A DNA stretch of 64,000 bases from Lapillicoccus jejuensis (lineage in GTDB: Bacteria > Actinomycetota > Actinomycetes > Actinomycetales > Dermatophilaceae). A model generated the notes under the pieces. It had not been told where the DNA came from. It was given only the letters and a program-made list of their open reading frames with translations, and searched no databases. Positions 1-8,953 of the stretch are shown piece after piece. Position 1 is the first letter of the stretch. Every line of letters starts with the position of its first letter. The stretch spans positions 744,001 through 808,000 of the forward strand of contig NZ_VFMN01000001.1 of assembly GCF_006715055.1 (NCBI RefSeq), written 5' to 3'. The position numbers and the translations under genes are program-made.

Positions 1-1242
1 GAGACGTACGAGCGGGAGGGCACCCCGTTCGGGCTGATGCTCATCGACATGAACGACTTCAAGCGGGTCAACGACACGCTCGGTCACCAGGTCGGGGACC
101 GCCTGCTCATCGAGTTCGCGGCCCGGCTGCGCGAGCGGGTCCGCCCGGGCGACTTCGTGGCCCGGCTCGGCGGCGACGAGTTCGCCATCATCGTCCACGA
201 CACCGACGAGGCGGCCGGTCGCGCGATCGCCCAGCGGGTGTGCACCTCGATCTCGCACTCGATCGACGTCGGCGCCCTCGCGCTGGAGACGGAGGCCTCG
301 GTCGGCATCGCCATGTGCCCCGACCACGGCACCGACGGCGGGACGCTGCTGCGGCGGGCCGACGTCGCGATGTACACCGCGAAGGCGGCCCGCACCGGCG
401 TCGAGGTCTACTCCCCCGCCCGGGACACCAACTCCGCCGACGCGCTCGGCCTGCTGAGCGAGCTGCGCCAGGCCCTCGCCGACGACGAGCTCGAGCTGCA
501 CTACCAGCCCAAGGTCGACACCGCCGACGGGACGCCCATCGGCGTCGAGGCGCTGGTGCGCTGGCGGCACCCGGTCCGCGGGTTCGTCCCCCCGGACGAG
601 TTCATCCCGCTCGCCGAGGGCTCCGGCATCATGCCGCGGCTGACCGAGCGCGTCGTCGACCTCGCCCTGGCCCAGATCGCCCGCTGGCGCGACGAGGGGA
701 TGTCGGTCCCCGTCGCGGTCAACATCTCCCCCACCGACCTCACCGGCTCGGAGCTGCCGTGCGTCGTCGCCCGCGGGCTGCGCGCGCACGACCTCCCGCC
801 GGGGATGCTGCAGCTGGAGATCACCGAGCGGATCGTCACCCACGCCGTCGACGACGCCAAGCGCAACCTCGCCGAGCTGCGCGGCCTCGGCGTCTCGATC
901 AGCCTCGACGACTTCGGTACCGGCTACTCCTCGCTGCTGCGGCTCAGCTCGATGCCGGTCGACGAGATCAAGATCGACCGCGGCTTCATCTCCGCGATGT
1001 CCGAGGGCGAGCGCGCGGTCGGGATCGTCCGCGCCCTCGTCGACCTCGCCCACACCCTCGGCATGCCGTCGATCGCCGAGGGGGTCGAGACCGCCGAGGA
1101 GCTGGCGATGCTCGAGACGCTCGGCTGCGACGGAGTCCAGGGCTGGCACATCGCCCGGCCGATGCCGGCCGAGCAGGTGACCGCGTGGCTGCACGAGCGC
1201 GTCCCGGCCGGGCCCGCCCTGCCCGAGCTGCGCGCCGTCTGA
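1..1242 (+). CDS. GGDEF-EAL cyclic-di-GMP signalling protein (5' end outside window)
   Basis: This protein makes and/or breaks cyclic-di-GMP. The reading frame is open from base 1, so the N-terminus, where a sensor domain would sit, lies outside the window. About 413 residues are visible. The GGDEF domain comes first and has an intact GGDEF signature and an RPGD (RxxD) product-inhibition site five residues before it. The EAL domain follows, with EAL at about residue 182 and the downstream motifs VNIS, LEITE, DDFGTGYSS, EIKIDRGF and EGVET. All expected phosphodiesterase residues look present, so both activities are possible. It is convergent with the fatty-acid methyltransferase, and a 16-bp palindrome (1284-1299) lies in the gap. 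Confidence 0.95.
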   Translation, partial: ETYEREGTPFGLMLIDMNDFKRVNDTLGHQVGDRLLIEFAARLRERVRPGDFVARLGGDEFAIIVHDTDEAAGRAIAQRVCTSISHSIDVGALALETEASVGIAMCPDHGTDGGTLLRRADVAMYTAKAARTGVEVYSPARDTNSADALGLLSELRQALADDELELHYQPKVDTADGTPIGVEALVRWRHPVRGFVPPDEFIPLAEGSGIMPRLTERVVDLALAQIARWRDEGMSVPVAVNISPTDLTGSELPCVVARGLRAHDLPPGMLQLEITERIVTHAVDDAKRNLAELRGLGVSISLDDFGTGYSSLLRLSSMPVDEIKIDRGFISAMSEGERAVGIVRALVDLAHTLGMPSIAEGVETAEELAMLETLGCDGVQGWHIARPMPAEQVTAWLHERVPAGPALPELRAV

Positions 1243-1304
1243 CCCGCTGCCGTACGGGGCCCCGCACGGCCCGAGCCGGACGGGACGCCGTACGGCGTCG
1301 TGGG

Positions 1305-2582
1305 TCAGCTGCCCCAGGTGGGGCGCAGCGAGAAGCCGCTCGTGCCGTCCTGGGTGGTCTTGCTCGCGAGCACCTGGTGCAGCTGGATCCGGTTGCGCTC
1401 GAAGGAGAGCGAGGACCCGGCGAGGTAGAGGCCCCAGACGCGGGCGGTCCCGACACCGACCTCCTCGACGCACTCCTCCCAGTGCTTGGACAGGTTGCGG
1501 CACCAGGCGCGGGTGGTGAGCGCGTAGTGCTCGCGCAGGTTCTCCTGGTGGCGCACCTCGAAGCCGGTGTCCTCCATCGTGCGCACGATGTCGCCCGAGC
1601 CGGTCAGCTCGCCGTCGGGGAAGACGTACTTGTTGATGAAGCCGTCCTTGGGGATCCCCGGCTCGGTGTTGTCCGGCCGCGTGATGCAGTGGTTGAGGAT
1701 CCGGCCGCCGGGCTTGAGCCGCTCGTGCAGGAAGCGGAAGTAGGACGGGTAGTTCTTCACACCGATGTGCTCGGTCAGGCCGATCGAGGAGACGGCGTCG
1801 AAGCCGGTCTCGGTGACGTCGCGGTAGTCGGCGTGGACGACGCGCGCGCGGTCGCCGAGGCCGTCGGCCTCGATCCGCGCCTGCGCCCACGTCGCCTGCT
1901 CCTTCGACAGGGTCGCGCCGAGCGCGGTGACCCCGTAGTGCTGGACGGCGTGGCGGACCATGCCGCCCCAGCCGCAGCCGACGTCGAGCAGGCGCATCCC
2001 CGGCTCGAGGCCGAGCTTGCGGCAGACCAGGTCGAACTTCTCGTACTGCGCCTCCTCGAGCGTCGACTCGGGCGTCGGGTAGCAGGCGCAGGTGTAGGCC
2101 ATCGACTCGCCGAGCACCAGCTCGTAGAATCGGTTGCTGACGTCGTAGTGGTGGTGGATCGCCTCGGCGTCGCGGCGCCGGCCGTGGGTCAGGCCGTGCG
2201 CGAGCCGGTGCAGGTTGCCCGGGGTCTCCTGCGGCGGCAGCTGCGGCAGCCGCGGCGGGTGGGCGCGCAGGAAGGACAGCAGCTCCGGCAGCCTGGCCAG
2301 GCCCGGCCGGGAGGGGGTGAGAGCGTCCTCGAAGAAGACGAGGACGTCGTACGGATCGGCCTCGTCGATGGGGTCGACGACGAGGTCGCCCATGAGGTAG
2401 GCCCGCGCCATCCCGACCGAGCCGGGCGAGGTCAGCAGGTAGTTCAGCCCTCGCTCGCTGCGCAGGTCGACGTGGTACGCGGCGTCCTCGGGACCGGTCG
2501 CCGAGCCGTCGTACGCCGTGAACCGCACCGGGGCCGTGGCCCCGAAGAGCATGCGGAAGGCCTCCGCCACACTCATCGTCAT
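1305..2582 (-). CDS. tmsB: Cyclopropane-fatty-acyl-phospholipid synthase family methyltransferase, TmsB-like
   Basis: This is an S-adenosylmethionine-dependent methyltransferase of 425 residues in the CFA synthase family. The SAM-binding LLDVGCGWGG motif is at about 197-207, after the family's YDVSN segment (146-150). In actinobacteria, a CFA-like methyltransferase next to an FAD oxidoreductase makes 10-methyl branched acids such as tuberculostearate: the methyltransferase converts an oleoyl phospholipid to a 10-methylene acid and the flavoprotein reduces it. The start ATG overlaps the stop of the upstream flavoprotein (ATGA), indicating translational coupling. The tms assignment rests on that pairing; a plain cyclopropane synthase is the alternative. 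Confidence 0.85.
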   Translation of the reverse strand: MTMSVAEAFRMLFGATAPVRFTAYDGSATGPEDAAYHVDLRSERGLNYLLTSPGSVGMARAYLMGDLVVDPIDEADPYDVLVFFEDALTPSRPGLARLPELLSFLRAHPPRLPQLPPQETPGNLHRLAHGLTHGRRRDAEAIHHHYDVSNRFYELVLGESMAYTCACYPTPESTLEEAQYEKFDLVCRKLGLEPGMRLLDVGCGWGGMVRHAVQHYGVTALGATLSKEQATWAQARIEADGLGDRARVVHADYRDVTETGFDAVSSIGLTEHIGVKNYPSYFRFLHERLKPGGRILNHCITRPDNTEPGIPKDGFINKYVFPDGELTGSGDIVRTMEDTGFEVRHQENLREHYALTTRAWCRNLSKHWEECVEEVGVGTARVWGLYLAGSSLSFERNRIQLHQVLASKTTQDGTSGFSLRPTWGS

Positions 2583-4027
2583 CGTGCTCGTACCGCCTTG
2601 TCGTAGAGCGAGGGCAGCCGTCCTCGCGGGTCGTACCTTTTCTTGACGAGGGCGTAGTCGGCGCCGCCGTACAGCGCGGCGAACGTCTCCTCGTCGTAGT
2701 AGGCGTCGGAGTAGAGCGACTTGTGGCCGCCAAGCTCGTGCACCTGGTCCTCGATGGCCCGGTTGGTGTCGCCGTCGCGGCGTCCGGGCAGGATCGGCAC
2801 CGTCGACCAGAAGCCGACGTTGACGTACGGCGTCCCGACCTCCATCGGGTAGAGCGGCCACGGCGAGCTGCCGGTCACCGGCGCTTCGCCACCGCGCAGC
2901 GGGTCCGGCCGCAGCTGCACCGGGCACAGCCACAGCGGCTCGACCGGGACCTCGCGCAGGAACCAGTCGAGGAACTCGGCGGTGCGCGACAGCGGGATCT
3001 CGACGTCCTGGACGACGCGCTCGCGCGCCGGCCTCCCGCGGCGCTCGTCGAGCCGGGCCATGACCTTGTGACGGTTCTCGAAGGCGACGATCTTCCAGTA
3101 GACGTCCGAGCGGAGCCGGCTCTTGGGCCACAGCCGCCGCACGAGCGGGTGCTGGGCGCCGAACGCGCGCGAGCACCAGAACCAGTCGGTGTCCCACCGC
3201 CACAGGTAGTCGCGCACGGTGAGCAGGTCGCGCTCGCGCTGCTGCAGCGAGCGGTAGAAGACCTGCTGGCCCGTGTAGTCGCTGGGGCGGGTGCCGGGAC
3301 CGTCGGGGTGCTCGTCGAGCGAGTCGGCCCACCGGCCGAGGGTCAGGTACGCCTCGTCGCGGGAGAAGACGACGCCGTCGAGGAAGTCGACCGGCTCGCC
3401 GTCCCAGCGCCGCTCGCGCATGATCGCGGCGATCGCGTCGGTGACGGCGCTGAGGTCGTGGAAGGGGACGTGCCGCAGGGCGACGTACGGGTGCACGCGC
3501 TCGACCTCGATGGTGAGCGAGAGCGCGTAGCCGAGCGAGCCGTAGCTGTTGGGGAACGAGCGGAAGAGGTCGGCGTGCTCGCCGTCCGGCGTCGCCGTGA
3601 CGACCTCGCCGTCGCCGGTGAGGACCTCGGCCTCGAGCACCGACTCGTGCGGGAGGCCGTTGCGGAAGGACGTCGACTCGATGCCGAGGCCGGTGACCGC
3701 GCCGCCGAGGGTGATCGTCTTCAGCTGCGGGACGACGAGCGGCGTGCAGCCCTGGGCGAGGGTGGCCTCCACGAGGTGCTCGTACGTCGTCATGCCCTGA
3801 ACCCGTGCGGTGAGGCTCACCGGGTCGACGTCGATGGCGCGGTCGAAGGCGCCGACGTCGAGGCCGGGGCCGACGGCCGCGGCGCGGGGGCGGAACAGGT
3901 TGCTGGTGCGCTTGGCGAGGCGTACCGGAGCGTCCTGCGGGAGGCTCGCGTACTGCGCCCGCACCTCGCGGGTCGCCGACGCGTGCTCGGCGGGAGTGGC
4001 GAGACGGGCGTGCGGCACAGCCAGCAT
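2579..4027 (-). CDS. tmsA: FAD-binding oxidoreductase, TmsA-like partner of the fatty-acid methyltransferase
   Basis: This 482-residue protein has an N-terminal FAD_binding_4 (VAO/DHCR24-like) domain, with glycine-rich nucleotide-binding sequence around residues 95-130 (LKTITLGGAVTGLGIES). The C-terminal half is rich in Trp and Tyr. In the 10-methyl-fatty-acid pathway the partner flavoprotein reduces the 10-methylene intermediate to the methyl group. The ATG at 4027 leaves a normal-length N-terminus; the frame runs further upstream only as composition-driven extension. It is the first gene of a two-gene operon, is translationally coupled to the methyltransferase, and is divergent from the acetyltransferase at 4109. 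Confidence 0.83.
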   Translation of the reverse strand: MLAVPHARLATPAEHASATREVRAQYASLPQDAPVRLAKRTSNLFRPRAAAVGPGLDVGAFDRAIDVDPVSLTARVQGMTTYEHLVEATLAQGCTPLVVPQLKTITLGGAVTGLGIESTSFRNGLPHESVLEAEVLTGDGEVVTATPDGEHADLFRSFPNSYGSLGYALSLTIEVERVHPYVALRHVPFHDLSAVTDAIAAIMRERRWDGEPVDFLDGVVFSRDEAYLTLGRWADSLDEHPDGPGTRPSDYTGQQVFYRSLQQRERDLLTVRDYLWRWDTDWFWCSRAFGAQHPLVRRLWPKSRLRSDVYWKIVAFENRHKVMARLDERRGRPARERVVQDVEIPLSRTAEFLDWFLREVPVEPLWLCPVQLRPDPLRGGEAPVTGSSPWPLYPMEVGTPYVNVGFWSTVPILPGRRDGDTNRAIEDQVHELGGHKSLYSDAYYDEETFAALYGGADYALVKKRYDPRGRLPSLYDKAVRAR

Positions 4028-4108
4028 CAAACCACTACTCGCCGGTACGACGCCCCACGGGCCCGGGACGCGGTGCCGTCGCCACCCGGTACGCCCGATA
4101 CTTCGGGA

Positions 4109-4702
4109 GTGAGCACCGCCGCGGTCCCGCCCGCCCTCGACTACCCGTGGCCCGCGGACGACCTGACCGACGGGGTCGTCGTCGTGCGCGCCGCCCGGCC
4201 GGGCGACGAGGAGGCCTGGATGTCGGCGCTGACCGACCCCGAGGCCCGGCGCTGGAGCCCCCCGCTCGTGCGGGACGAGGCGCAGTGGCGCGACCGGTTC
4301 ACGACGATGCTCGGCCAGACCGCCACGGACGCGGTGGTCGACCGGGTCGTCGCCGACCCCGGCGACGACCGGTTCCTCGGGCTGGTCGACTGGCGTCGTA
4401 CGGGCCCGGAGCTGTTCCGCTGCGTCGACGTCGGCTACGTGACGGCGCCGGGCGAGCGCGGGCGGGGCGTCGCCTCGCGCGGGCTGAGCCTGCTCGTGCC
4501 GTGGCTGCTGGCCGCCGACGGGCTCGGCCAGCACCGCGTCCAGCTCGACCACGCCGTCGAGAACGTCGGCTCGTGCCGGACCGCCGTGCGCGGCGGGCTG
4601 CGGCGCGAGGGCACGCGGACGTCGTTCCTGCCGCTCGCGGAGGCGGACGGCGTCGTGGTGTTCCACGACATCTGCCAGCACGGGGTCGTCGGGGCGGACT
4701 GA
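4109..4702 (+). CDS. GNAT family N-acetyltransferase
   Basis: This 197-residue protein has the GNAT fold: an acyl-CoA-binding loop near GERGRGVASRGL (about 113-124), a helix with GLGQHRVQLDHAVENVGS, and a C-terminal strand ending in VVFHDI. It resembles RimJ/RimL-type acetyltransferases that modify protein N-termini or small amines; the substrate cannot be read from sequence. The GTG at 4109 is chosen because upstream codons in this frame are antisense to tmsA. It is transcribed away from tmsA and converges on the BKACE-like gene. Confidence 0.85.
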   Translation: MSTAAVPPALDYPWPADDLTDGVVVVRAARPGDEEAWMSALTDPEARRWSPPLVRDEAQWRDRFTTMLGQTATDAVVDRVVADPGDDRFLGLVDWRRTGPELFRCVDVGYVTAPGERGRGVASRGLSLLVPWLLAADGLGQHRVQLDHAVENVGSCRTAVRGGLRREGTRTSFLPLAEADGVVVFHDICQHGVVGAD

Positions 4703-4723
4703 CCCGGTCCGTCTTCTTGCCGG

Positions 4724-5449
4724 TCAGGTGGTGGCGCCGCCGGCCAGGGCCTGGGTCACGAGGGAGGCGTTGTCGGTGACCCGCAGACCGTGCTCGTCGA
4801 GCAGCGTGTCCTCGAGACCGATCCGTGTGTCGTGGCCCTGGCGCTGCGCCCACCGCAGCACCGGCCAGGTCCACTGCTCCTCGCCGTGCACGAGGAGGGG
4901 GCACGGGACCGGCCCCAGGGCGGCGATGATGCGCTCGGCCGCCCAGAGCCCTTCGGCGCCGGGGGTGGTGCCGGGGATGGCCTCGACGAGGACGCGCAGC
5001 ACTCGCTGAGGCCACCGGCTCTCGGCGAGGGCGGCGGCAGCGAGCGGCGTGAAGAGACCGGCCTCGATGCCGATGCCGTTCTCGTGCAACGCCTGCGCCA
5101 CCTCGACGGCGCCGTCCTCGTGCCAGTTGACGCTGGCGTGGTCGGGGCCGCCGTCGGCGGGGCCGGGCCATCGCCGGACCGCCGCGAGCCGCGCGACCGG
5201 CTCGGGCTCGATCGCCTCGTGCGTGCTCACCCCCACCGGGACGCCGGGGGCGGCCTCGCGGATCGCGGCGAGGACGAGCCGGTGCAGGTCGCCGTCGAGC
5301 GTCTCGGCACCGCCGTCGGCCCGCGGGTGCACGTGGATGCCGTGGGCGCTCGCCGCGACGGCGGCGGCGGCCTGCGCGGCCAGCCGGGCCGCGGTGACCG
5401 GTACGCCCTCGAAGGGACGCCGGGCGCCGTTGAGGCAGACCTGCAGCAC
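4724..5449 (-). CDS. BKACE family (DUF849) 3-keto-acid cleavage-like enzyme
   Basis: This 241-residue protein matches the DUF849/BKACE family, whose founder (Kce) condenses acetyl-CoA with 3-keto-5-aminohexanoate. Visible family features are HVHPRADGG (metal-binding histidines, about residue 40), VSTHE, NWHEDGAVEVA, HGEEQWTWPVLRW and the C-terminal GLEDTL. It is shorter than the roughly 270-300 residue family norm. It starts with GTG three bases after the menC stop, so it is the last gene of a Nudix-menC-BKACE operon. The substrate is unknown, and its place next to menaquinone genes does not prove a menaquinone role. Confidence 0.8.
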   Translation of the reverse strand: MLQVCLNGARRPFEGVPVTAARLAAQAAAAVAASAHGIHVHPRADGGAETLDGDLHRLVLAAIREAAPGVPVGVSTHEAIEPEPVARLAAVRRWPGPADGGPDHASVNWHEDGAVEVAQALHENGIGIEAGLFTPLAAAALAESRWPQRVLRVLVEAIPGTTPGAEGLWAAERIIAALGPVPCPLLVHGEEQWTWPVLRWAQRQGHDTRIGLEDTLLDEHGLRVTDNASLVTQALAGGATT

Positions 5450-5452
5450 GAC

Positions 5453-6454
5453 CTATCCCCCCGCCGCCAGGACCGCGTGGCAGGCGGCGAGCCGCTCGTG
5501 CCACCAGGCGACGCGGTCGGGCGGCGCGGCGAGCCGCTCGAGGGCGTCCTCGTCGACGTCGGGGGCGCCGACCGGGATGTGTCCCGCGACCGGGACGAGG
5601 GGGTTGGTGACGACGTCGTCGGTCAGCAGCTCGACGGTGCCGAGGCCGCAGTCGTGGGGCAGGTCGGGCAGGGCGGCGGCGAGGGCGGCGCCGGCGGCGA
5701 TGCCGACGCTGGTGTCGATGGCGGAGGAGACCACCGCGGGCAGGCCGCAGGCCTGCACCACCTCGAGGGCGCGGCGGACGCCGCCGAGCGGGGCCACCTT
5801 GACGACGACGAGGTCGGCGGCGCCGAGGCGGGCGACGCGGACCGGGTCCTCGGCCTTGCGGACCGACTCGTCCGCGGCCACGAGGACGTCGATGCGCTTC
5901 TGCCGCAACGACTCCCGCAGGGCGACGAGCTCCTCGACGCTCACGCAGGGCTGCTCGGCGTACTCCAGCCCGTACGGCGCCAGCGCCGCCAGCGCCGTCG
6001 TCGCCTCGCCGACCGACCAGCCACCGTTGGCGTCGACCCGGACCCGGGCGCCCGGGCCCATGACGTCGCGGACGGCGGCGACGCGGGCGACGTCGTCGTC
6101 GAGGGTCTGACCCTTCTCGGCGACCTTGACCTTGGCGGTGCGGCAGCCGTCGTAGCGGGCGAGCAGGCCGGCGACGTCGTCGGCGGGGAGGGCGGGGACG
6201 GTCGCGTTGACCGGGACGGTGTCACGGAGCGGGACGGGGAAGCCGTCGTACGCCGCCTCGACCGCGGCGGCGAGCCAGCGGCTGGCCTCGGGGGCGTTGT
6301 ACTCGAGGAAGGGGGCGAACTCGCCCCAGCCGGCGGGGCCGCGCAGCAGCAGCGCCTCACGGTGCGTGACGCCGCGGAACCGCACACGTAGCGGGATGCT
6401 CACGAGGCGGGACGCCTCGCGCAGCTCGCCCAGCGGTGGGAGCGGCGCCGTCAT
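5453..6454 (-). CDS. menC: o-Succinylbenzoate synthase
   Basis: MenC dehydrates SHCHC to o-succinylbenzoate in menaquinone synthesis. The 333-residue protein is an enolase-superfamily member with the TAKVKV lysine motif (about residue 114), metal ligands in RVDANGGW, YAEQP and AADES, and the second catalytic lysine in LVVVKVAP. The ATG overlaps the stop of the upstream Nudix gene (ATGA). menB is divergent just beyond the Nudix gene, and menE and menA lie further right on the plus strand; menD and menF are not in this window. Confidence 0.93.
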   Translation of the reverse strand: MTAPLPPLGELREASRLVSIPLRVRFRGVTHREALLLRGPAGWGEFAPFLEYNAPEASRWLAAAVEAAYDGFPVPLRDTVPVNATVPALPADDVAGLLARYDGCRTAKVKVAEKGQTLDDDVARVAAVRDVMGPGARVRVDANGGWSVGEATTALAALAPYGLEYAEQPCVSVEELVALRESLRQKRIDVLVAADESVRKAEDPVRVARLGAADLVVVKVAPLGGVRRALEVVQACGLPAVVSSAIDTSVGIAAGAALAAALPDLPHDCGLGTVELLTDDVVTNPLVPVAGHIPVGAPDVDEDALERLAAPPDRVAWWHERLAACHAVLAAGG

Positions 6455-6936
6455 CGCGTGAAGACGGTCTCGGGGGCGTTCGCGAGGGCGAGGCGCACGC
6501 GCTCGGCGTGCCGGTCCGACATCGGCGGCAGCGCGTCGACGGGGAACCAGCGTGCGTCGACGGACTCGTCGTCGCCGACGGCGGGCTCGCCGGAGACCCA
6601 CGAGCAGCGGAAGACCAGCTCGAGGTACTGCGACTCGTCGCCGTTGGCGTAGGTGATGACGGGGCTGACGGTGACCCAGACGAGCCGGTCGGCCCGGGCG
6701 ACGACGCAGGCCTCCTCGAGGCACTCGCGCACGGCGGTGACGGCCGGCTCCTCCCCCGGGTCGACGATGCCGGTGACGGGGGTCCACTCGAGGGTGTCGC
6801 TGCGCTGCACGAGCAGGACCTCCTCACCGCCTGCGTCCTGGCGGTCGCGGACCACGACGGCGGCGGCGCCGCTCAGCCACAGCGGCATGGTGCCGACCTT
6901 GTCGCGCAGGGCGAGGATGAAGTCCGGGGTGGGCAC
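6451..6936 (-). CDS. Nudix hydrolase
   Basis: This 161-residue protein contains a Nudix box (about residues 56-78: G-x5-E-x7-RECLEEA), which binds metal and hydrolyses a nucleoside diphosphate linked to another moiety. The box ends in EEAC rather than the usual EE-x-G, a small deviation. It is translationally coupled to menC (ATGA) and is the first gene of that operon. It is divergent from menB, with only 23 bases between the two starts. The substrate cannot be predicted. Confidence 0.9.
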   Translation of the reverse strand: MPTPDFILALRDKVGTMPLWLSGAAAVVVRDRQDAGGEEVLLVQRSDTLEWTPVTGIVDPGEEPAVTAVRECLEEACVVARADRLVWVTVSPVITYANGDESQYLELVFRCSWVSGEPAVGDDESVDARWFPVDALPPMSDRHAERVRLALANAPETVFTR

Positions 6937-6959
6937 GGGTCGAGCCTAGGCTGTCGGTC

Positions 6960-7907
6960 GTGAGCGAGCCCGTGCAGCGCAGCGTCAGCGAGACCTTCGA
7001 CCCGTCAGCGTGGACGGCGGTGGAGGGGTTCGAGGACCTCACCGACGTGACGTACCACCGGGCGGTCGGCCTGGGCGCCGTCAGGGTCGCCTTCGACCGG
7101 CCCGAGGTGCTCAACGCGTTTCGGCCGCACACGGTCGACGAGCTCCACCGCGTGCTCGACCACGCGCGTCGTACGCCCGACGTGGGGTGCGTGCTGCTGA
7201 CCGGGAACGGGCCGGGGCCGGAGGGCACCGGGTCGGCCGGGAAGTGGGCGTTCTGCTCCGGCGGCGACCAGCGGATCCGCGGGCGGTCGGGGTACCAGTA
7301 CGCGACCGGCGAGACCGGCGACACCGTCGACGAGCGGCGGGTCAAGGCCGAGGGCGGGCGGCTGCACATCCTCGAGGTGCAGCGGCTGATCCGCACCATG
7401 CCGAAGGTCGTCGTCGCCGTCGTGAACGGCTGGGCCGCCGGCGGCGGACACTCGCTGCACGTCGTCTGCGACCTGACCATCGCCTCGCGCGAGCACGCGC
7501 GGTTCAAGCAGACCGACGCCGACGTGGGCTCGTTCGACGGCGGCTACGGGTCGGCGTACCTCGCGAAGATGGTGGGGCAGAAGCGGGCTCGCGAGATCTT
7601 CTTCCTGGGAAGGACCTACTCGGGAGAGGAGATGCGCGAGATGGGCGCGGTCAACCTCGTCGCCGACCACGCCGAGCTCGAGGCCACCGCGCTCCAGGTC
7701 GCGCGCGAGATCATGGGCAAGAGCCCGCAGGCCCAGCGGATGCTGAAATTCGCCTTCAACCTCCTCGACGACGGGCTCATGGGCCAGCAGGTCTTCGCCG
7801 GTGAGGCGACCCGGCTGGCCTACATGACCGACGAGGCCGTCGAGGGGCGCGACCAGTTCCTTGAGAAGCGCGACCCCGACTGGTCACCGTTCCCCTGGTA
7901 CTTCTGA
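6960..7907 (+). CDS. menB: 1,4-Dihydroxy-2-naphthoyl-CoA synthase
   Basis: MenB closes the ring of o-succinylbenzoyl-CoA in menaquinone synthesis. The 315-residue crotonase-fold protein has the MenB signatures FCSGGDQ (about residue 100), WAAGGGHSLH (oxyanion hole, about 160) and the active-site segment QTDADVGSFDGGYGS. It ends with the aromatic WSPFPWYF tail typical of the family. The GTG at 6960 gives normal length. One arm of an imperfect inverted repeat (7911-7938) begins four bases after the stop codon. Confidence 0.96.
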   Translation: MSEPVQRSVSETFDPSAWTAVEGFEDLTDVTYHRAVGLGAVRVAFDRPEVLNAFRPHTVDELHRVLDHARRTPDVGCVLLTGNGPGPEGTGSAGKWAFCSGGDQRIRGRSGYQYATGETGDTVDERRVKAEGGRLHILEVQRLIRTMPKVVVAVVNGWAAGGGHSLHVVCDLTIASREHARFKQTDADVGSFDGGYGSAYLAKMVGQKRAREIFFLGRTYSGEEMREMGAVNLVADHAELEATALQVAREIMGKSPQAQRMLKFAFNLLDDGLMGQQVFAGEATRLAYMTDEAVEGRDQFLEKRDPDWSPFPWYF

Positions 7908-7910
7908 GGC

Positions 7911-7938
7911 ACCCCACCTGTTGCCACGTTCTGCGCGG
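7911..7938. repeat. Left arm of a 28-bp imperfect inverted repeat bounding a low-GC islet
   Basis: Starting at ACCCCACCTGTTGCCACG, this segment matches the reverse complement of 9527-9554 at 25 of 28 positions. The two arms face each other across 1.6 kb that holds the EcsC-like gene, the minisatellite and a hypothetical gene. This could be the terminal repeat of an inserted element, or the two halves of a hairpin separated by an insertion. Confidence 0.75.
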
Positions 7939-8026
7939 TGACGGCGTGCTCAGCGAGAGCAAAGCCGCACCTTCAATATCGAAGACCCCTCGCCGGTCGT
8001 CAGCAGGAGGCCTAGAGTCGAGCGGC

Positions 8027-8827
8027 ATGGGGGAAAACGATCAAGATCGTCTGTCCGCGACTGCTCTTCAGACCATCGGCGCAGTCTCCAAGTTGCCATT
8101 GGTCAGAGTCGACCGTGATGCGTTTCTTCGGAGACAGTTCGGCAAGTCGGAACATCTGGACGCCGTCATCAGTGAGGGCCCCCACGTCGTCTACTCGGCC
8201 AAGTCGCTGCGGAAAATGGCCGACGGCCTTATTCGTCGGAGCGCCACGCGAACGTCACTCGCCTCGTTCGCCTCTGGAATTCCTGGCAACCCTGTCGTCA
8301 TGGTGGCGGCAGGCGGTGCGGACGTAGCTCAGTACTTCGGCTTTGCTATCAACCTGGCGCAGCAGATTGCGTATCTCTTCGGTGAGGACGACTTGTTTGA
8401 CGGAGGAGGCGAACTCAGCGAGGAAGCCCAGATGCGCATCATCGCCTACCTCGGGGCCATGTTCGGCGCCGCCGGCGCCGCCGCCCTTGTGTCGCAGACC
8501 TCGAAGGTGGCGGGCGAGAACATCGGCAAGAAGCTGGCCGCTCAGGCCCTGACCAGAACGGCCTGGTACCCGCTAGTCAAGAAGGTGGGTGCGGCTATCG
8601 GCGTCAAGATCACGAAGAAGACGGTGGAGAAGACAGTGACTAAGGCCGTGCCCGTCGTCGGTGGTGTCGTGTCCGGTGGTCTCACCTACTTCACGTTCAC
8701 GCCCATGGGGCATGGGCTGGCCGACACTCTCTATCGCAACGCGCTCGGCGAGTTCGACGAAGCGATGGATCTGAACCCTGGGTTCGTCGCTGATCAGAGC
8801 AGGGCAAAAGACCAAGACCGAGAGTAG
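8027..8827 (+). CDS. EcsC-like hypothetical protein
   Basis: This 266-residue protein has a charged N-terminus, a hydrophobic FASGIPGNPVVMVAAGGADVAQ segment (about 85-107), a LAQQIAYLFGE helix, an alanine/glycine-rich stretch and a C-terminal KAVPVVGGVVSGGLTYFTF motif. The combination recalls EcsC-family proteins of unknown biochemical role; I hold this loosely. Base composition and codon use are visibly lower in G+C than in neighbouring genes (TTT, ATT, AGA and CTT codons appear), which suggests acquisition. It lies inside the inverted-repeat-bounded islet between menB and the VOC-TPR gene. The ATG at 8027 is preferred over an in-frame upstream start that would cross the repeat-proximal spacer. 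Confidence 0.55.
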   Translation: MGENDQDRLSATALQTIGAVSKLPLVRVDRDAFLRRQFGKSEHLDAVISEGPHVVYSAKSLRKMADGLIRRSATRTSLASFASGIPGNPVVMVAAGGADVAQYFGFAINLAQQIAYLFGEDDLFDGGGELSEEAQMRIIAYLGAMFGAAGAAALVSQTSKVAGENIGKKLAAQALTRTAWYPLVKKVGAAIGVKITKKTVEKTVTKAVPVVGGVVSGGLTYFTFTPMGHGLADTLYRNALGEFDEAMDLNPGFVADQSRAKDQDRE

Positions 8828-8953
8828 GGCCCTGAGGCAGTTCTCGGCCCGACAGGCCGGACGGATCGCACGCCGACAACGATTTTCGCGGTCCACGGCG
8901 AATTCTCGTGCATGCGCCGGATGGTCCGCGCGTCACACAGCGGCCCGGACTCA

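Noticed and set aside
4706-4730. Short CTTCTTGCCGG segment as a lone copy of the type B hairpin arm
   Set aside because: Only about seven bases match and no partner arm is present; likely chance.
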